Assembly: GCA_001931905.2 (NCBI GenBank)
Contig: MSJI02000162.1
Location: 646-45,715, forward strand
Reading direction: 5' to 3'
Length of the DNA stretch: 45,070 bases
Origin: Cladosporium sp. IMV 00045
Taxonomy: Eukaryota > Ascomycota > Dothideomycetes > Cladosporiales > Cladosporiaceae
Part shown: positions 19,857 to 30,982 of the stretch, in pieces
Position numbering within the stretch: position 1 is the first letter of the stretch
Layout: every line of letters begins with the position of its first letter
The notes under the pieces: model-generated
Databases searched by the model: none
Told to the model about the DNA's origin: nothing
What the model saw: only the letters and a program-made list of their open reading frames with translations
Made by a program: the position numbers and the translations under genes

Positions 19857-21698
19857 CTACTGCTGATTGACAATCCTCGCCGCAATCGCGTTCTCGATCC
19901 TCTCGCGCCTCTCCTCCTCGCCCTCGGCGCGGATGTCCTTAAAAACGTGATCCATCTCCTCGAGCGTCTTGCCGGCCGTCTCGGGGACGAACCAGAAAAC
20001 CCACAGCAGCGACAGCAGCGAGAAGACGGCGAAGAAGACGTACGCGCCGAAACCAGTGCCTTCCACCAGCGGCGGCGTGATCAGGCCGATGACGAAGTTG
20101 AACAGCCAGTTGGAACAGGTTGAGAAACTGTCGCGTGCGTTAGTTATCACATTCTCAAAGTGTGATTTGGGGTCTTGATCCTGGATTGATGGGGGAACCA
20201 CTTACGCAACGCCCTTAGCTCTCAGCGAGGAAGGGAAGACTTCCGCCGGCATCGCCCAGGGCACGGGACCCCACGACGCGCCGAACCCGAGCATGTACAC
20301 GAGCAGCATCGCCACGGACGCCCAGCCTTCGGGGCGGTAAGAGGGCCAGTCGTGGGAGAATTTGCCGACGAGCACGGCGATGATCAGATGTGAGAGGAAC
20401 ATCACGATGCTGCCGACGAGGAGCAATGGGCGGCGACCCACGCGGTCCATGGTGTAGAGGGAGCTGGCAACACCAACGAGTTGAGTGCAGTTGAGCACGC
20501 CGGACATGATCAGCTGCATGTCGTAGTTTAGGCCCATTGTTTCGAAGAGTGTGGGGGAGTAGTAGATTAGGGCGTTGATGCCGACGACTGGTGGTGGGTG
20601 TTAGAATAGGCAGTGCGATCGTGGTACACAGGAACACTTACATTGCTGGAAGAACATGAGGCCAGAACCGACAAAGGTGCGACGCCAGCAGCCACTCTTG
20701 AAAAGATCAACCCAGCCGGCGATCTCAAGCTTGATCCTGTTACCGACAGTCCGCTCTTGCAGCGTAGGGTGTCTCTCGGCACTGATCTCGGCGTGCAAAG
20801 CGACTTCGGAACGAATGTCAAACCACTCGCGCTGGATTCTGTGATCCGTAGTGGGCAGCTGGCGCAGCTTCGAGAGCGCGAGGAGGGCTTCGTCGTCACG
20901 GTCTTTCGAGCAAAGCCATCTGGGAGAGAATGGGAGGAAGATGATTCCGACGCCGAGGACGAGGCCAGGGAAGATCTGGATGAGGAAGGGAAGACGCCAG
21001 GACCATTCGTTGGGGATGTATTGGGTACCGTAGGTCGTCCAGAAGGCGATGACAATGCCAGTCACAATGCTCAGCTCTTCAAGCACGAGCAATGTGCCTC
21101 GGATCTCGGGAGGCGAGATCTCACTGATGTAGAGCGGAGCCACCATACTGAGCATACCAATGCCGACTCCACCCACAAAGCGAGCGAATGTAAGCATGGC
21201 ATAGTCGACTGCGGCAGTCTGCAGGATTGACCCGACAGTGAAGACGACGACAGCGACGACTATCGAATATTTACGCGAGATCTTATCCGCGATCCAACCT
21301 TGGTTGAGGGCTCCGATCAGAGCGCCGAGCTCGATCATCGCTGTCATGAGTCCTTTGTAGAAGCCGCCACCAGTTGCGATTTCACCAAATCGCTCCAGGA
21401 ATTGCGGCATGACCAAGATGACCGAGACGACACCTTGGTCGTAGCCAAAGAGCAGACCGCCTTGTGTTCATGTTAGCTGCTGGTAGTGCCTGTATTTGGA
21501 AATGGCTAACCCACCCAAGGCTGAGAACAAGGCGCAAAGGGCGACATAGTAAGACGCGAAGATGCCTTTGAAACCGGGCTCGCAGTACGTGTCTCGCGTG
21601 TCGAAAACGGATCGATCAGTGTTGATAGCATCCTCACGTGTGTCTTCGATTTTCTTAGCATCCGCTATGGAGTTGTCGTCGTCTTTGAGTGCCGCCAT
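19857..21698 (-). CDS. MFS sugar transporter (SP family), 551 aa
   Basis: Four exons are inferred: 21515-21698, 20642-21460, 20206-20587 and 19857-20127. Every junction keeps frame: GTGGGT...ACAAG, GTAAGT...CACCAG, GTAAGT...CGACAG, with branch-like ACTAACG in the last intron. The 551 residues match the SP family. Signatures are LFGYDQGVVS (TM1), RFVGGVGIGM with PLYISEISPPEIRG, a Glu/Arg-rich central loop, QQFVGINALIYYSP (TM7), DRVGRRPLLL and PETAGKTLEEMD near the C-terminus. It imports a monosaccharide or related compound by proton symport at the plasma membrane; the exact substrate is not readable. The N-terminal tail before TM1 is about 55 residues, acidic and hydrophilic, as is usual. Twelve membrane segments are expected. 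The gene diverges from the AlaX-like gene with a 1.1-kb spacer. Confidence 0.93.
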
Positions 21699-22822
21699 GT
21701 TGATGATATGGCAAGTGATTCCGCAAGGGTTTAACGTAACAGGGGGATGATGTGCAGTGAAGCGTCGTCAACTGATGATGGACGCCTCCAAGTACAGGAG
21801 AGGAAATGGGTAACGGCGAGGAATAACAGCAATGTTTCTGAGGATGGAATCTGGCTTACCTACCCTCCGTAAACAGCAAGGGCTCCGCCTCTCGCGAAGC
21901 CATATCTGCCATTTGTACGTCGTGCTCAGTCGCCGACATGCGCGTCGATCGATGCTAGGTCCCCAAGTCACTCGCCAGAGACCTCCTCGAAGCAGAGTCG
22001 ATGCGGAGAGCAGGAAAGTCAAGCCGCCGGCCAAGATCACGCATGACACGCCTTGGCCTCGCCACCAGCCAACCGCGAGCCGACAATTGTCAAGAAATGT
22101 GGAGACGGAGGTCCTCAAGCAGCGTCAGCCGCAGAAGAAGCGTCGGCGAAGGAAATACGATGATCCAAGATCGACTCCATTGGGCAAGATGTGCAAAGGC
22201 CGGATTATTTGGGAGGCCGACGACTCCACTTTGTGGGTTGGGGTTGGCGGAGACCCCGTGGGTGAGCACGGGACGAGACGGGAGGAGAAGGAGATGGGTT
22301 ATCGTTTGCCCGACGTGTCCGAAGCAGACGCCGTGGTATAACCGGATGCGGATCTTTCGTCACTTCACACGTGTGGTAATCTGCTTGTCTTGAGTACGAT
22401 GATGTGGTATGGTCGGCGATTGTCGTGCGTCGTAGCATGACCTTGATTAGGAATGTCGTTGTCTCCAGTCAGACTTGCTATAAATTGACAGCTTCCGAGA
22501 AAAGGTCACCTGTGTGTGACTTGAGACTTGGAACACGAGGTAGGCAAACTTCGTCTCTTCTCTTAATGAGAGCCTTTTGACACGCGTGCACCGCCGCGCA
22601 TTTTCATGGCTCGGCGCATTCAGTGCAAAAGTATACATGCACATGTTGTAAAGAGACAGGCCATAGTGCTGGGAAACGGTATCGGAATGGGAAATTCCTG
22701 ACGTCAGACACGGCAGCCATCCTCCCTCCTACGAAACACATATACTTGTTCGTATACAGATTGAACGATGTGTGTGATACGCCTTCAGTGACGAGTCCTT
22801 CGATGCTTTCAAATTGAGTCAG
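21699..22822. promoter_or_regulatory. 1.1-kb divergent spacer, sugar transporter / AlaX
   Basis: This spacer holds the promoters of both neighbours. A 169-codon plus-strand frame (21832-22341) is Arg-rich with no domain and is doubtful. A repeated TACATGCACATG-like stretch lies near 22632. I can name no binding site with confidence. Confidence 0.4.
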
Positions 22823-23869
22823 ATGACAACGTTTTTGACTGGCATCTCACGCCGAATTCCCAACATCAGCAGACTCATCACATCTACAAGCTTATCTTGT
22901 ACACCAAAGGGCGTGAGCCGTCTAGAACTTTCCAAAAGAACAAGTCTACCATTCTGCACATCCCAAGTGAACAAAAAGCAATCGATCCAGCACGCTCAAC
23001 GGAACCTTGTCACTGAAAAGCAAAAGGTCAAAATGGCAATCGGCGACTCCACCAAACTCCGCTACCAACATGACGGCAACCTCCTCCACCTCAACACCAC
23101 AATCGAATCCGTACAGCTCCTGTCATCTCTAGACGAAACAAACCGCAATCTCTTCAAAGGCGCCGACGAAACCACAGACTTCGTGCTCACAGTCAAAGAA
23201 ACAATCTTCCACCCTCAAGGCGGCGGCCAGCCCTCAGACGAAGGCACCATCACCGTGACCTCGCCAGAAGAAGAAGAAAATGACACCCCACCAACTCTAG
23301 AAATGAAAGCCGCCCGCCACGCCGCCCACAACGACGATCTCGTCCTCCACCTCGTCCGGCCCACCAACCCCTCCACCACCCTCCCATCCCTCCAACCCGG
23401 CACCCCAGTCCGCCTCTCCGTCAACGCCGAGAAACGCCACCTCTACTCCCGCCTGCACACCGCCGGCCACGTCCTGGGCTCCGCCGTGCGTCGCTCCGTC
23501 GGCTCCCGCATCCCCGAATTCGACGAGCTGAAAGCCTCCCACTTCCCGGACAGCGCGGCGTGCGAATTCCGCGGCAGCGTAGCTGGCGAGTGGAAGGGAG
23601 AAATTCAGGCGGAAGTCGACTCGCTCGTGCAGCAAGCGCTGCCGGTGGAGATTGAGTTCTGGACGAGGGAGGATTTTGTGCGCGAGGGAATGCAGCATTT
23701 GCTGCCGGAGAGGGAGGGGGAGACGTTTAGGGTGGTCAGGATTAGAGGCGCGGAGGTCTATCCTTGTGGCGGGACGCATTTGGAGAGCACGGAGATGTGT
23801 GGGAAGGTCGGGGTGAGGAAGATTGCGAGGAGCAAGGGGAATAGTAGGGTTAGTTATACGGTGAGTTGA
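22823..23869 (+). CDS. AlaX-like alanyl-tRNA editing protein, possibly dual-targeted
   Basis: Free-standing relatives of the alanyl-tRNA synthetase editing domain hydrolyse mischarged Ser- or Gly-tRNA(Ala). The conserved zinc-site motifs are both present: HxxxH in RLHTAGHVLGSAVRR and the Cys-His motif in VYPCGGTHLES. The N-terminal part carries ETIFHPQGGGQPSDEG, typical of the family. From ATG 22823 the product is 348 residues with a 70-residue, Ser/Arg/Lys-rich, acid-poor leader that looks mitochondrial. The next ATG in any frame is in-frame at 23033 (MAIGDSTKLRYQHDG), exactly where the conserved domain begins, giving 278 residues. The frame continues 3 codons upstream of 22823 only through a TTG. 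Editing activity is inferred from the family; the protein is intact and intronless. Confidence 0.88.
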   Translation: MTTFLTGISRRIPNISRLITSTSLSCTPKGVSRLELSKRTSLPFCTSQVNKKQSIQHAQRNLVTEKQKVKMAIGDSTKLRYQHDGNLLHLNTTIESVQLLSSLDETNRNLFKGADETTDFVLTVKETIFHPQGGGQPSDEGTITVTSPEEEENDTPPTLEMKAARHAAHNDDLVLHLVRPTNPSTTLPSLQPGTPVRLSVNAEKRHLYSRLHTAGHVLGSAVRRSVGSRIPEFDELKASHFPDSAACEFRGSVAGEWKGEIQAEVDSLVQQALPVEIEFWTREDFVREGMQHLLPEREGETFRVVRIRGAEVYPCGGTHLESTEMCGKVGVRKIARSKGNSRVSYTVS

Positions 23870-24361
23870 GGGTGGGGAGGGGGCTTGGTGAGGCTGATGG
23901 CGTGTAGGAAGTTTAGACGGATATATATGATCTTGCAAACAAGTTTTGTTCATTGTAATGAACCGAGAATTTTGGATTTCCTTCAAACGTGTGGATTTCA
24001 TCGTAGGCTGGATCCTCGACATGCGCAATCTCACAAGTCCTCAAAAACCTGTACTGTGAATTCTGCTGACGTCTGGCGTCTTGCACCCCATTGCTTGATA
24101 GATTCGTGGAAGCTGCATTCGTCACACTTGAGTTTCTGACCAGGTGCCTGGGCGAGTTGGGCGTGCATGAGATCTTCTAGTCTGGTGAGTTTCGTGTAGC
24201 AGAATTCTGCGCTCGAAGTACATCCTCGGGTCTCCCAAGTTGGAGCAGCTTGTGGTCCCAAGACCTCGACGGCGAAATTAGATTCGCGAGACTGAATTCG
24301 CGAGACTGAATTCTTTGAACAGTAGAAAATTGGTATTTGTGGTTGTGTATATGATACATAT
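23870..24361. other. Convergent 3' spacer with a 14-base tandem repeat
   Basis: This lies between the 3' ends of the AlaX-like and complex I genes. It contains two exact copies of ATTCGCGAGACTGA plus the first four bases of a third (24282-24313), inside the probable 3' UTR of the complex I gene. No coding exon was seen. Confidence 0.5.
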
Positions 24362-25166
24362 CTACGAAGAAGCCTTGACCGGCACGTCGATGCCGTAGTT
24401 CTCCTTGATGCGCTGCGCCCTGCGCTCCTCGTAGCCGGGCGCCGTGATTCCTGCGAGGGATGTCAGCATCCATTTTGGCCTTTCTGAGCACTTTCTTGCG
24501 GATCCTCTGTCTGTCCATACCTCTGCCCTCGCCAAGCTCGTTCACAATCTGGTCGACGGGTCTCCTCCTGTTCTTCCTCAAGTACTCTTTGCGCGAGACC
24601 TCGTCCACGGTCGGGTCCCTCTCGTAACCGGTCAGCTTGCCGCCGGTGTATGTGAATGCGGCGAGAGCGACGCTGAGCGCGGCACCGTAGCCAAAAACGG
24701 CGGGTGTAGAGCGGACTATGTCATAGGTCAACGATTTGGCGCGCGTAGGATATGAATTGCGTTATGCGACCTACACTTCAGGCCGAGCATGGAACCGGCG
24801 AAAGCACCACCGATGGCGCTGTTGTACGCATCGTCCTTCTGTCTGAGGTTGGCGGAGGCGTCCTTGGTGAACATGTACGCTCCTCCCATGGCGGCTGCGG
24901 AAGTAAGCAGTCAGTCTTTTTTGTCCAATTGTCACACATCCTTCCCCTCCTCCTTCTCAGTCTTTTCTCGCGGGCATACCGAAAATGCCAATGGTGCCTC
25001 CTGTGCGGGTGAAGACACCGAATGCGCCGACATTCTGCTTAGTAAGGGTATTCTGAATGGTCGAGATGAAGGCGCCTGCACCACCGGTGACGAGGGTGGC
25101 CTTGATGGCGGAGCCCACGGCGTCCTTGGGGTGGTAGTCTTCGGTCCGCTGATCCAGTTCGGCCAT
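24362..25166 (-). CDS. Mitochondrial complex I subunit, NDUFA11 / 21.3-kDa (B14.7-like) type
   Basis: Four exons are inferred: 24980-25166, 24775-24894, 24521-24715 and 24362-24450, encoding 196 residues. Borders are GTATGC...CCGCAG, GTAGGT...CATAG, GTATGG...CGCAG. For intron 2 the donor GTAGGT at 24774 was chosen over GTGTAG two bases away because only it keeps frame. The protein has the Tim17/22/23-like fold: glycine-rich membrane segments (SAIKATLVTGGAGAFISTIQ, VFTRTGGTIGIFG, NSAIGGAFAGSMLGLK, AVFGYGAALSVALAAF) and a conserved C-terminal tail (RRPVDQIVNELGEGRG, ending in NYGIDVPVKASS). This supernumerary subunit sits in the membrane arm of NADH:ubiquinone oxidoreductase and helps assembly and supercomplex contacts; it is not catalytic. 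Start ATG 25166 (MAELDQRTEDYHPKDA) matches the expected N-terminus. It diverges from the Ubp2 gene. Confidence 0.88.
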
Positions 25167-25657
25167 GGCTGCGGTGTGTGGGGAGTGGAGAGGGTTAGAG
25201 GGTGGAAGTGAGGGCGTCAATGGTTATGTGAGGTGGTGTTGCGATTGAAGCTTGGAGTGACGCGGGAGTGGCCGTAGGCGTTGACTGAGCCACAGTGTGG
25301 CGGTTTGCAGCAAGCAGCCAGCCCTAAGAGCTAAGAGGCAGTGACGGGCCAAATGCGCATGACGAAGGCCAGCGCTTGGAAGAGTGAACGTCCAAGAGAC
25401 TTGGGTTGTCTGGGAAGAACAAAGCGTGTTCCGGTCGCCTGAGGAGGAGTCTCATATTGCATGTTTGACGGTTTGCATACACATCTTTGGGGAGCTGCTT
25501 AATGATTCATACACGCCTTGTTTTCCACGACCTACACTCACCAAACGGAATCACGAAACTGAAACAGCTTAATACTTTACACTGGTTTATTACACGCAAG
25601 ACGCTGTTGGAATAGGAGAGAAGACTACACATCCCACCCACGCATCGTCTCTTCGAC
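25167..25657. promoter_or_regulatory. Divergent spacer, complex I subunit / Ubp2
   Basis: This 491-base region lies between two opposite start codons and must contain both promoters. I see no clear TATA box; a TTTACACTGG/TTTATTAC AT-rich stretch about 80 bases before the Ubp2 ATG is the likeliest core element on that side. Confidence 0.4.
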
Positions 25658-28600
25658 ATGGCGACCATCCACATCAGCGGTCCCGGAAAGACCGCACCCA
25701 AACTCCTCGCCGACTTCCTTCAGTTGGATCCTCAAAAGAATGGCGTAGGCAACATCCTAGCAAGCCATCCTCCTCCCGTAGGAGACGGTGCTCCGCCGAC
25801 GCCTCATCGCGACGCATGTAAGCACGAGTACGCTGTCAAGACCAACCAGAGTGTCACTCCTCCCCTCGACGCACGACCCACGGCATCCTCGCACTACAAG
25901 CTCGCTGTGGTCTGCAAGAGGTGCAGATTACACGCCGACATCAGAATCAACTACCAACAAGCGACCGATGCTTGTCCGACCTCGGAAAGCCAGCTTCACC
26001 ATTTCCAAAGAGCAGAAGGCTTGGACGACACCGGCAGTGCCCACATCAGATACGGCTGGCAGTGCACGAGCTCGACTTGCCAGGCGCTTCTCACGATCAC
26101 GTTCAAGCTTCCAAAGCTCGGCGCGCAGGAGAGGATCTTGCTCACGGACACATCAAAGCTCAGGAGTCGGTATGACGATGTTGTACGCGACGATCCAGAA
26201 AGAGAGGGCATTCGGTTGGCGACACCGGTGGAGCCGTTGACGAGGTTGAGGAAGTACATCAAAGATGCCTTGAATCCGGATCATGACAAGAGGGTGTTTC
26301 CAGGGAACAACAAGAGGTTTATGGAGGCGTTCGGCTTGTATGGACAGGATTGCCGGCAGTTGCTGGAGAACCTGGGCTTCCGCTATTCGGTAAGGTTATT
26401 GATGGGCGTGTGCAAGAAGAGTGTGGAGGCTGACAAGACGCAGGAGGACGAGTTGAGCTGGACATTACCAAATTCGCCTGTGATTCCAGATCGTCTGCAG
26501 TCTAGAGGTGACAGTCAGCGAGAGCTTCTTGAAGATGTGGAGATGGAGCTGTTGGCTTTGGCATCGAGGACTGCTGCCGAGATGAATGTGGTCAACCCAG
26601 CGGCGGGTGAGGGATGGCCAACCGCGCAAAGAGACCTGGAGAGGATGCTATCAACACAAGGCTGTAAGTTTAAGAATGTCCCTCTTCGCAAGCACAGTCG
26701 CCAGCAACGACGGGTCCAGCGCTGCACAAGCATAAGCTAGCACGTAGCGCCATACCACCGACCCCTCGCTGCTTCATCCTGCCGTGTCACTTTGAGAATG
26801 CCACTAACGGGACCCTGCAGATCTGAAAGCCTCGTCGTTGAGACGAACAAACGCTCCTAACGAGCTGGAGCCGTAAGTGAAGCCTGCCAGCGTGTCAATG
26901 CACACAAGCTAACGAGCTGCTTGCAGTTACTTCGCCAGCTTAGGAGCCCTTTCAGACTTTGCCGACAGCCTTGTAATCTTCTCTTACGACAGACAAACAC
27001 GATGCGATGCCCTGAATGAATCTTACTACTACGAGTGCCTCCAGCATATCTCGAGGCAACGCGGCTCGGAAGAATTGCAACTCAAGACGACGATGATTGA
27101 AAGCAGCGGCCTTGTTAGCCGACGTGATCTCTCCGAGGCGTACAAATTCTTCGACCTGCCAGCAGATGGCGGCGGCGCAGATGACGACCGAATTTACAAC
27201 GTCTTTCACGCACAGCAGCAGGATTACGGTACTCAAGCACAGGAGAAGGCAAGGGAAATGCTGGGTCGGATTGGCAAACACCGCGGCTCGAAGATCTTGA
27301 CAAACGCCGCGCTCCAGACAATAGAGACGGTAGAAGAGGCGTATGCATGGCTAGGCAATGGACTGGGTCCAGAAGCAGACGATTCTTTTGTCGTCACTGT
27401 GTTCACCATCAAGGTAAGTCATTCATCGACAAAGAAGATGGAGCAAGCGTCGCGCTTGCCAAACAGGACGTTCTTGCCTTGGAGGGGGATAGAAAGAGCA
27501 GCGCTTTGGCTTTCCCCGCTTGCCATGACAACAAAATCTCAATTCTGCAGAACCAGACTAACGACGTTTCTTCCTCACAGACGGATGGCAACAAAGACCT
27601 GGAAGAAGTTGGGCGCAAGGCAGTATCGATAATCGCACGCGAACGCAAAAGCAACTATCTCAACAACTGGCTGTCAGGCGACGACACTGGGGCTGCAAGT
27701 ATGAACGTTGGTGAGGCTCTGAGGCTTCTCGGCGTCGACAACAATCTTGATGCAATTGACGCGACGCTCTGGCCACAGATATTCGAGAGCGCCCGCCTTG
27801 ACAAGCCAAGTGAACAGACCGAAAAGGCCATTGCAGCGGTCCAACAAGCTCTTGCTGGACCGACTGCCGGTACGAGTGCGCAACATGCACCGGAAACATG
27901 GCCTGTCGGCCTGGTCAGCCACGGCAATACTTGCTACCTGAACAGCCTTCTGCAATACTACTTCAGCTTGAAGCCTTTGCGAGACATCGTCATCGATTAC
28001 CACCAGTACAGAATGGACACCGCAAAGATTCAAGACAAGCTCGAGCGTGTAGGGCAGCGCCGAGTATCTATGAAGGAAATCCAGGGTGGCCAGAAATTTG
28101 CTGATGAACTTCGCCATCTGTTTGAGCGCATGATCAAGGACCGTGGGCCTGCCGTGAAGCCAGAGCAGGATCTTGTCTGTCGAGCGTTCCTCGATCCCAG
28201 AGATTTTGCGGAACTGGAAGAGCAAAGCAAGGCCAACGAAAGTGCGATCGATGACAGCGCCGCACCGACAAATGGTGCCAGCGAGGACAAGAAGGACGCC
28301 GATACCGATCAGTCGCGAGCTAGTAGCGCTACCCTGCAAGCAGACGAGGGTGAAGACGTAAAGATGAACGGCACTACGATGCCTCCCACACCTCCAGCCT
28401 CTCCTGGTCAAAAGCCCGCAGATCAGCAGGCCAACGGACCTCCTCCACCACCGCTACCTCCCCGCCGCTTCTCGACTACCACATCAGACACCCTGCGCCA
28501 GGCACAAGAAAAAGCAAAAGAGCAGCAAGATGTCACGGAGGTACACGACAGTATCACGCAGCGCTTGCGCGCAGGCATGCACCCACAAGGCGCCGACAAC

Positions 28601-29716
28601 CGAGGCGAGCAGGTTGATGCACTGCGTGACCTCTTCGCCATCGGCATGTCACAAACGACTTTATCCGACACTGAATCTACCAAGCCAGAGCAAATATCCG
28701 ACTCCAGCATTCAACTGAATGTACCGACAGAGCCATCTGATCTGTACACCGCTCTGGATGAGTACTTTGATCCTCAATTCGTCACGGAAGGCTCGGAGAA
28801 ACAGCAATACAGGAGCATCGTCAACCTGCCTCCGCTCGTCCAGATCAACATGCCACGCATTGGCTACGACAAGATCAAGAACCAAGCCTTCAAATCTGAT
28901 GTCAGTCTTCGACTTGAAGATGAACTCTACTTGGATCGCTACTGCGAAGGTGGCCAGTCTCAGGTTCTCGAGCGACGTCGCTCTGCATGGGGTTGGCGGA
29001 AGAAGTTGTTGGAACTGAAGAAGGAGCAAAAAGCACTGCAAGGCACCTCCATTGGGCTCGACGGTCCTGCAGCAGTGTCAGAAACTGCAAAGTACGTCAA
29101 GAGCCTAGGGAGCATCAACGCAGAGCTGCAAGCTCTCGGCGAGGAGCCCGTCGAGACCGACTCAGAGATACATACCGCGCTCGAAGCCGACGCCGCCTTC
29201 CAAGTCGAAAGGCTGAAATCTCTAGACTTCGAAGTCAACACCCTGCAAAGCAAACTCACCGGAACCTTCGACGATCTTAAAGAGAAGAAATACCGACTCT
29301 ACGCCGTCTTCTTCCACCGCGGTGGCTCATCGCACGGGCACTACTGGGTCTCCATTCACGACTTCAAAAACGACGTGTGGCGCAACTACAACGACGAAAA
29401 CGTCACGGGAGTGGAGAACAAGAACTTGCAAGACATCTTCGAGGCACGCACATGGCACCACGGTACTCCGACGTACGCCGTCTACGTCCGCGACGACCTC
29501 AAGGAAGACTACGTGCAGGCCGTCTGCCGCGACCCGGAGCCTGCGCCTGAGCAGCCTGAAAGTGACTGGCAGGACGTCAACATGACGGACGCCCCGGCGC
29601 GGCAGCCGAATGGCCTTCCTAGAACCGCCACTGTCACCCCGCAAGCGCTGGTGCAGGAGGGCGGCGGGAACAGTGCCTGGGACGAGAATAGAACCGTGGC
29701 CGATGCCAAGTGGTAG
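25658..29716 (+). CDS. UBP2: Ubp2-type ubiquitin C-terminal hydrolase (USP family), 1226 aa
   Basis: Four exons are inferred: 25658-26663, 26821-26872, 26927-27413 and 27581-29716, joined through GTAAGT...CTGCAG, GTAAGT...TTGCAG and GTAAGT...CTCACAG; intron 1 has branch CTAACGG. The 1226 residues are close to yeast Ubp2 (about 1270). The Cys box VGLVSHGNTCYLNSLLQYYF carries the catalytic Cys near residue 633; the His box YRLYAVFFHRGG...HGHYWVSIHDF carries His near 1102, followed by WRNYNDENVTGV. The N-terminal third has CxxC pairs (VCKRCRLH; CTSSTCQ) that may bind zinc. A Pro/Ser/Thr-rich insertion (PPTPPASPGQ...PPPPPLPPRRFS) splits the catalytic domain, typical of Ubp2. In yeast Ubp2 trims K63-linked ubiquitin chains and opposes Rsp5. 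Intron 3 contains no stop in one frame, so a naive caller may miss it. Confidence 0.93.
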
Positions 29717-29764
29717 TAGCCAGCTCTTCTTTCCATTTCCGAACTCAAATGATACAAACACTTT

Positions 29765-30298
29765 ATGGTCACTTCTAGCCTTGCTGACGTGCCTCTTTCT
29801 CCCACTAGTTCCTCTCTTCCCTTCCACTTCCCGACCCTGCTAATCCCGGATCTCGAGTCTCCTTCTCCCTGCTCTTCACTCTCTTCTCTCGCATCCTCAA
29901 CATACTCCCCCGATCCCTTCTCGTCAGATGGCAGCACCACGGCCGAATTCGTCGCTTCTCCGGATATGACGACTCGGTCTGGTCAAGTCTGTACTGGGCG
30001 GAGGGGGATTTTTGTTACTTCTATCACCACTGTCACTACTACGTCTTCTTCTGTTTCTGACGTTAATGAGCCAGCCATGGCTCAGCACATTGAAGATAAG
30101 GAGACTGGGAGATGCGTTGATGCTGCTCCTACTCTTGCTGCTATCGCGGAGCGGAAGAAGCATGAAAGGGGGATGAGTACGGATCTAAGCTGCGGTGATG
30201 AGGGAGGCGGTGGAAAAGGAGAAGGAGAAGCAGATCGAGAAGGGAAAGGTAGTCCGAAGAAGAAGGTCAAGTTGCGTTTGCCTTTGTCTTTTGTGTAG
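29765..30298 (+). CDS. Doubtful hypothetical ORF, Ser/Thr-rich (177 aa)
   Basis: An ATG frame begins 48 bases after the Ubp2 stop. Residues 1-110 are Ser/Thr/Pro-rich; the rest is charged and Gly/Glu/Lys-rich, ending in SPKKKVKLRLPLSFV. No domain is recognised. Its tight spacing after Ubp2 on the same strand argues that it may simply be the 3' UTR of Ubp2 with a chance frame; the basic C-terminus and in-frame length argue weakly for a gene. Treat as unproven. Confidence 0.25.
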   Translation: MVTSSLADVPLSPTSSSLPFHFPTLLIPDLESPSPCSSLSSLASSTYSPDPFSSDGSTTAEFVASPDMTTRSGQVCTGRRGIFVTSITTVTTTSSSVSDVNEPAMAQHIEDKETGRCVDAAPTLAAIAERKKHERGMSTDLSCGDEGGGGKGEGEADREGKGSPKKKVKLRLPLSFV

Positions 30299-30982
30299 GG
30301 AGGTTGGGATTGAAGGGGTCAGGAAGGGGAGGTTATGATCTTGATGGTGTCGAAGGAGATTGGGAGTGCTAGAGGAGGAGGCAGATTGATCACCAGAGAG
30401 GGAGAGGAAGGATTCAGTGGTGAGAGGGGAGGGGAATTTGAGCGTGGGGACTATTCGGCAAGACGTACTATTCCTATCATCGATATCTTGAGTCCTTCGG
30501 TACTATTAGCTCGATTGCTAACTCGAAGGAGAGCTATTCGAACTCGCAAGAAATACAGTCGCATTAATTCGCATAGATAGCGGCCACTCTTTCGTATTCT
30601 CACACCTCTACCACCTCTCGAAAAAGCTCATCTTCTCAGACATTCCATCTCCCCATCTCCCCATCTCCGCGCACAGCGCCACCTCCATAGCACCATTCGC
30701 AGCCAACGAACACACCACCGCCGTCGCCCGCCCCGCCGCGATGAAGTTCAGAAGATCTGAAGAACACTTGCGAAAGCGTACCATCATGCGAAGCATACTG
30801 CAACCCTCTGTGCCTAATGCAATCGAGCCCAATTGTTTTGATCTGCTTCCAAGACCATTCACTAACATCATCCCAGAGAGGCAGGAGCTCGGACCCCATC
30901 CGCGCACCTAGGCGCGTGTGTAAGTGAAAAGTGAGAGCTAACCAAAGCTATTTAGCGTTCTATCGCTGGTTCCGCATATGCT
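30299..30982. other. Spacer before the coiled-coil gene 3' end
   Basis: I see no convincing exon. The stretch is G/A-rich near 30300-30440, then mixed. Two overlapping minus-strand frames (30608-30907) have no recognisable protein features. Confidence 0.35.

Noticed and set aside
21832..22341. 169-codon plus-strand frame between sugar transporter and AlaX-like gene
   Set aside because: Arg/Lys/Pro-rich with no domain, in a promoter region; no supporting splice or family signal.
25658..26740. Treating the first Ubp2 exon as a separate 360-residue gene
   Set aside because: The frame ends shortly after a strong GTAAGT donor, and the next exons join in frame into one deubiquitinase.
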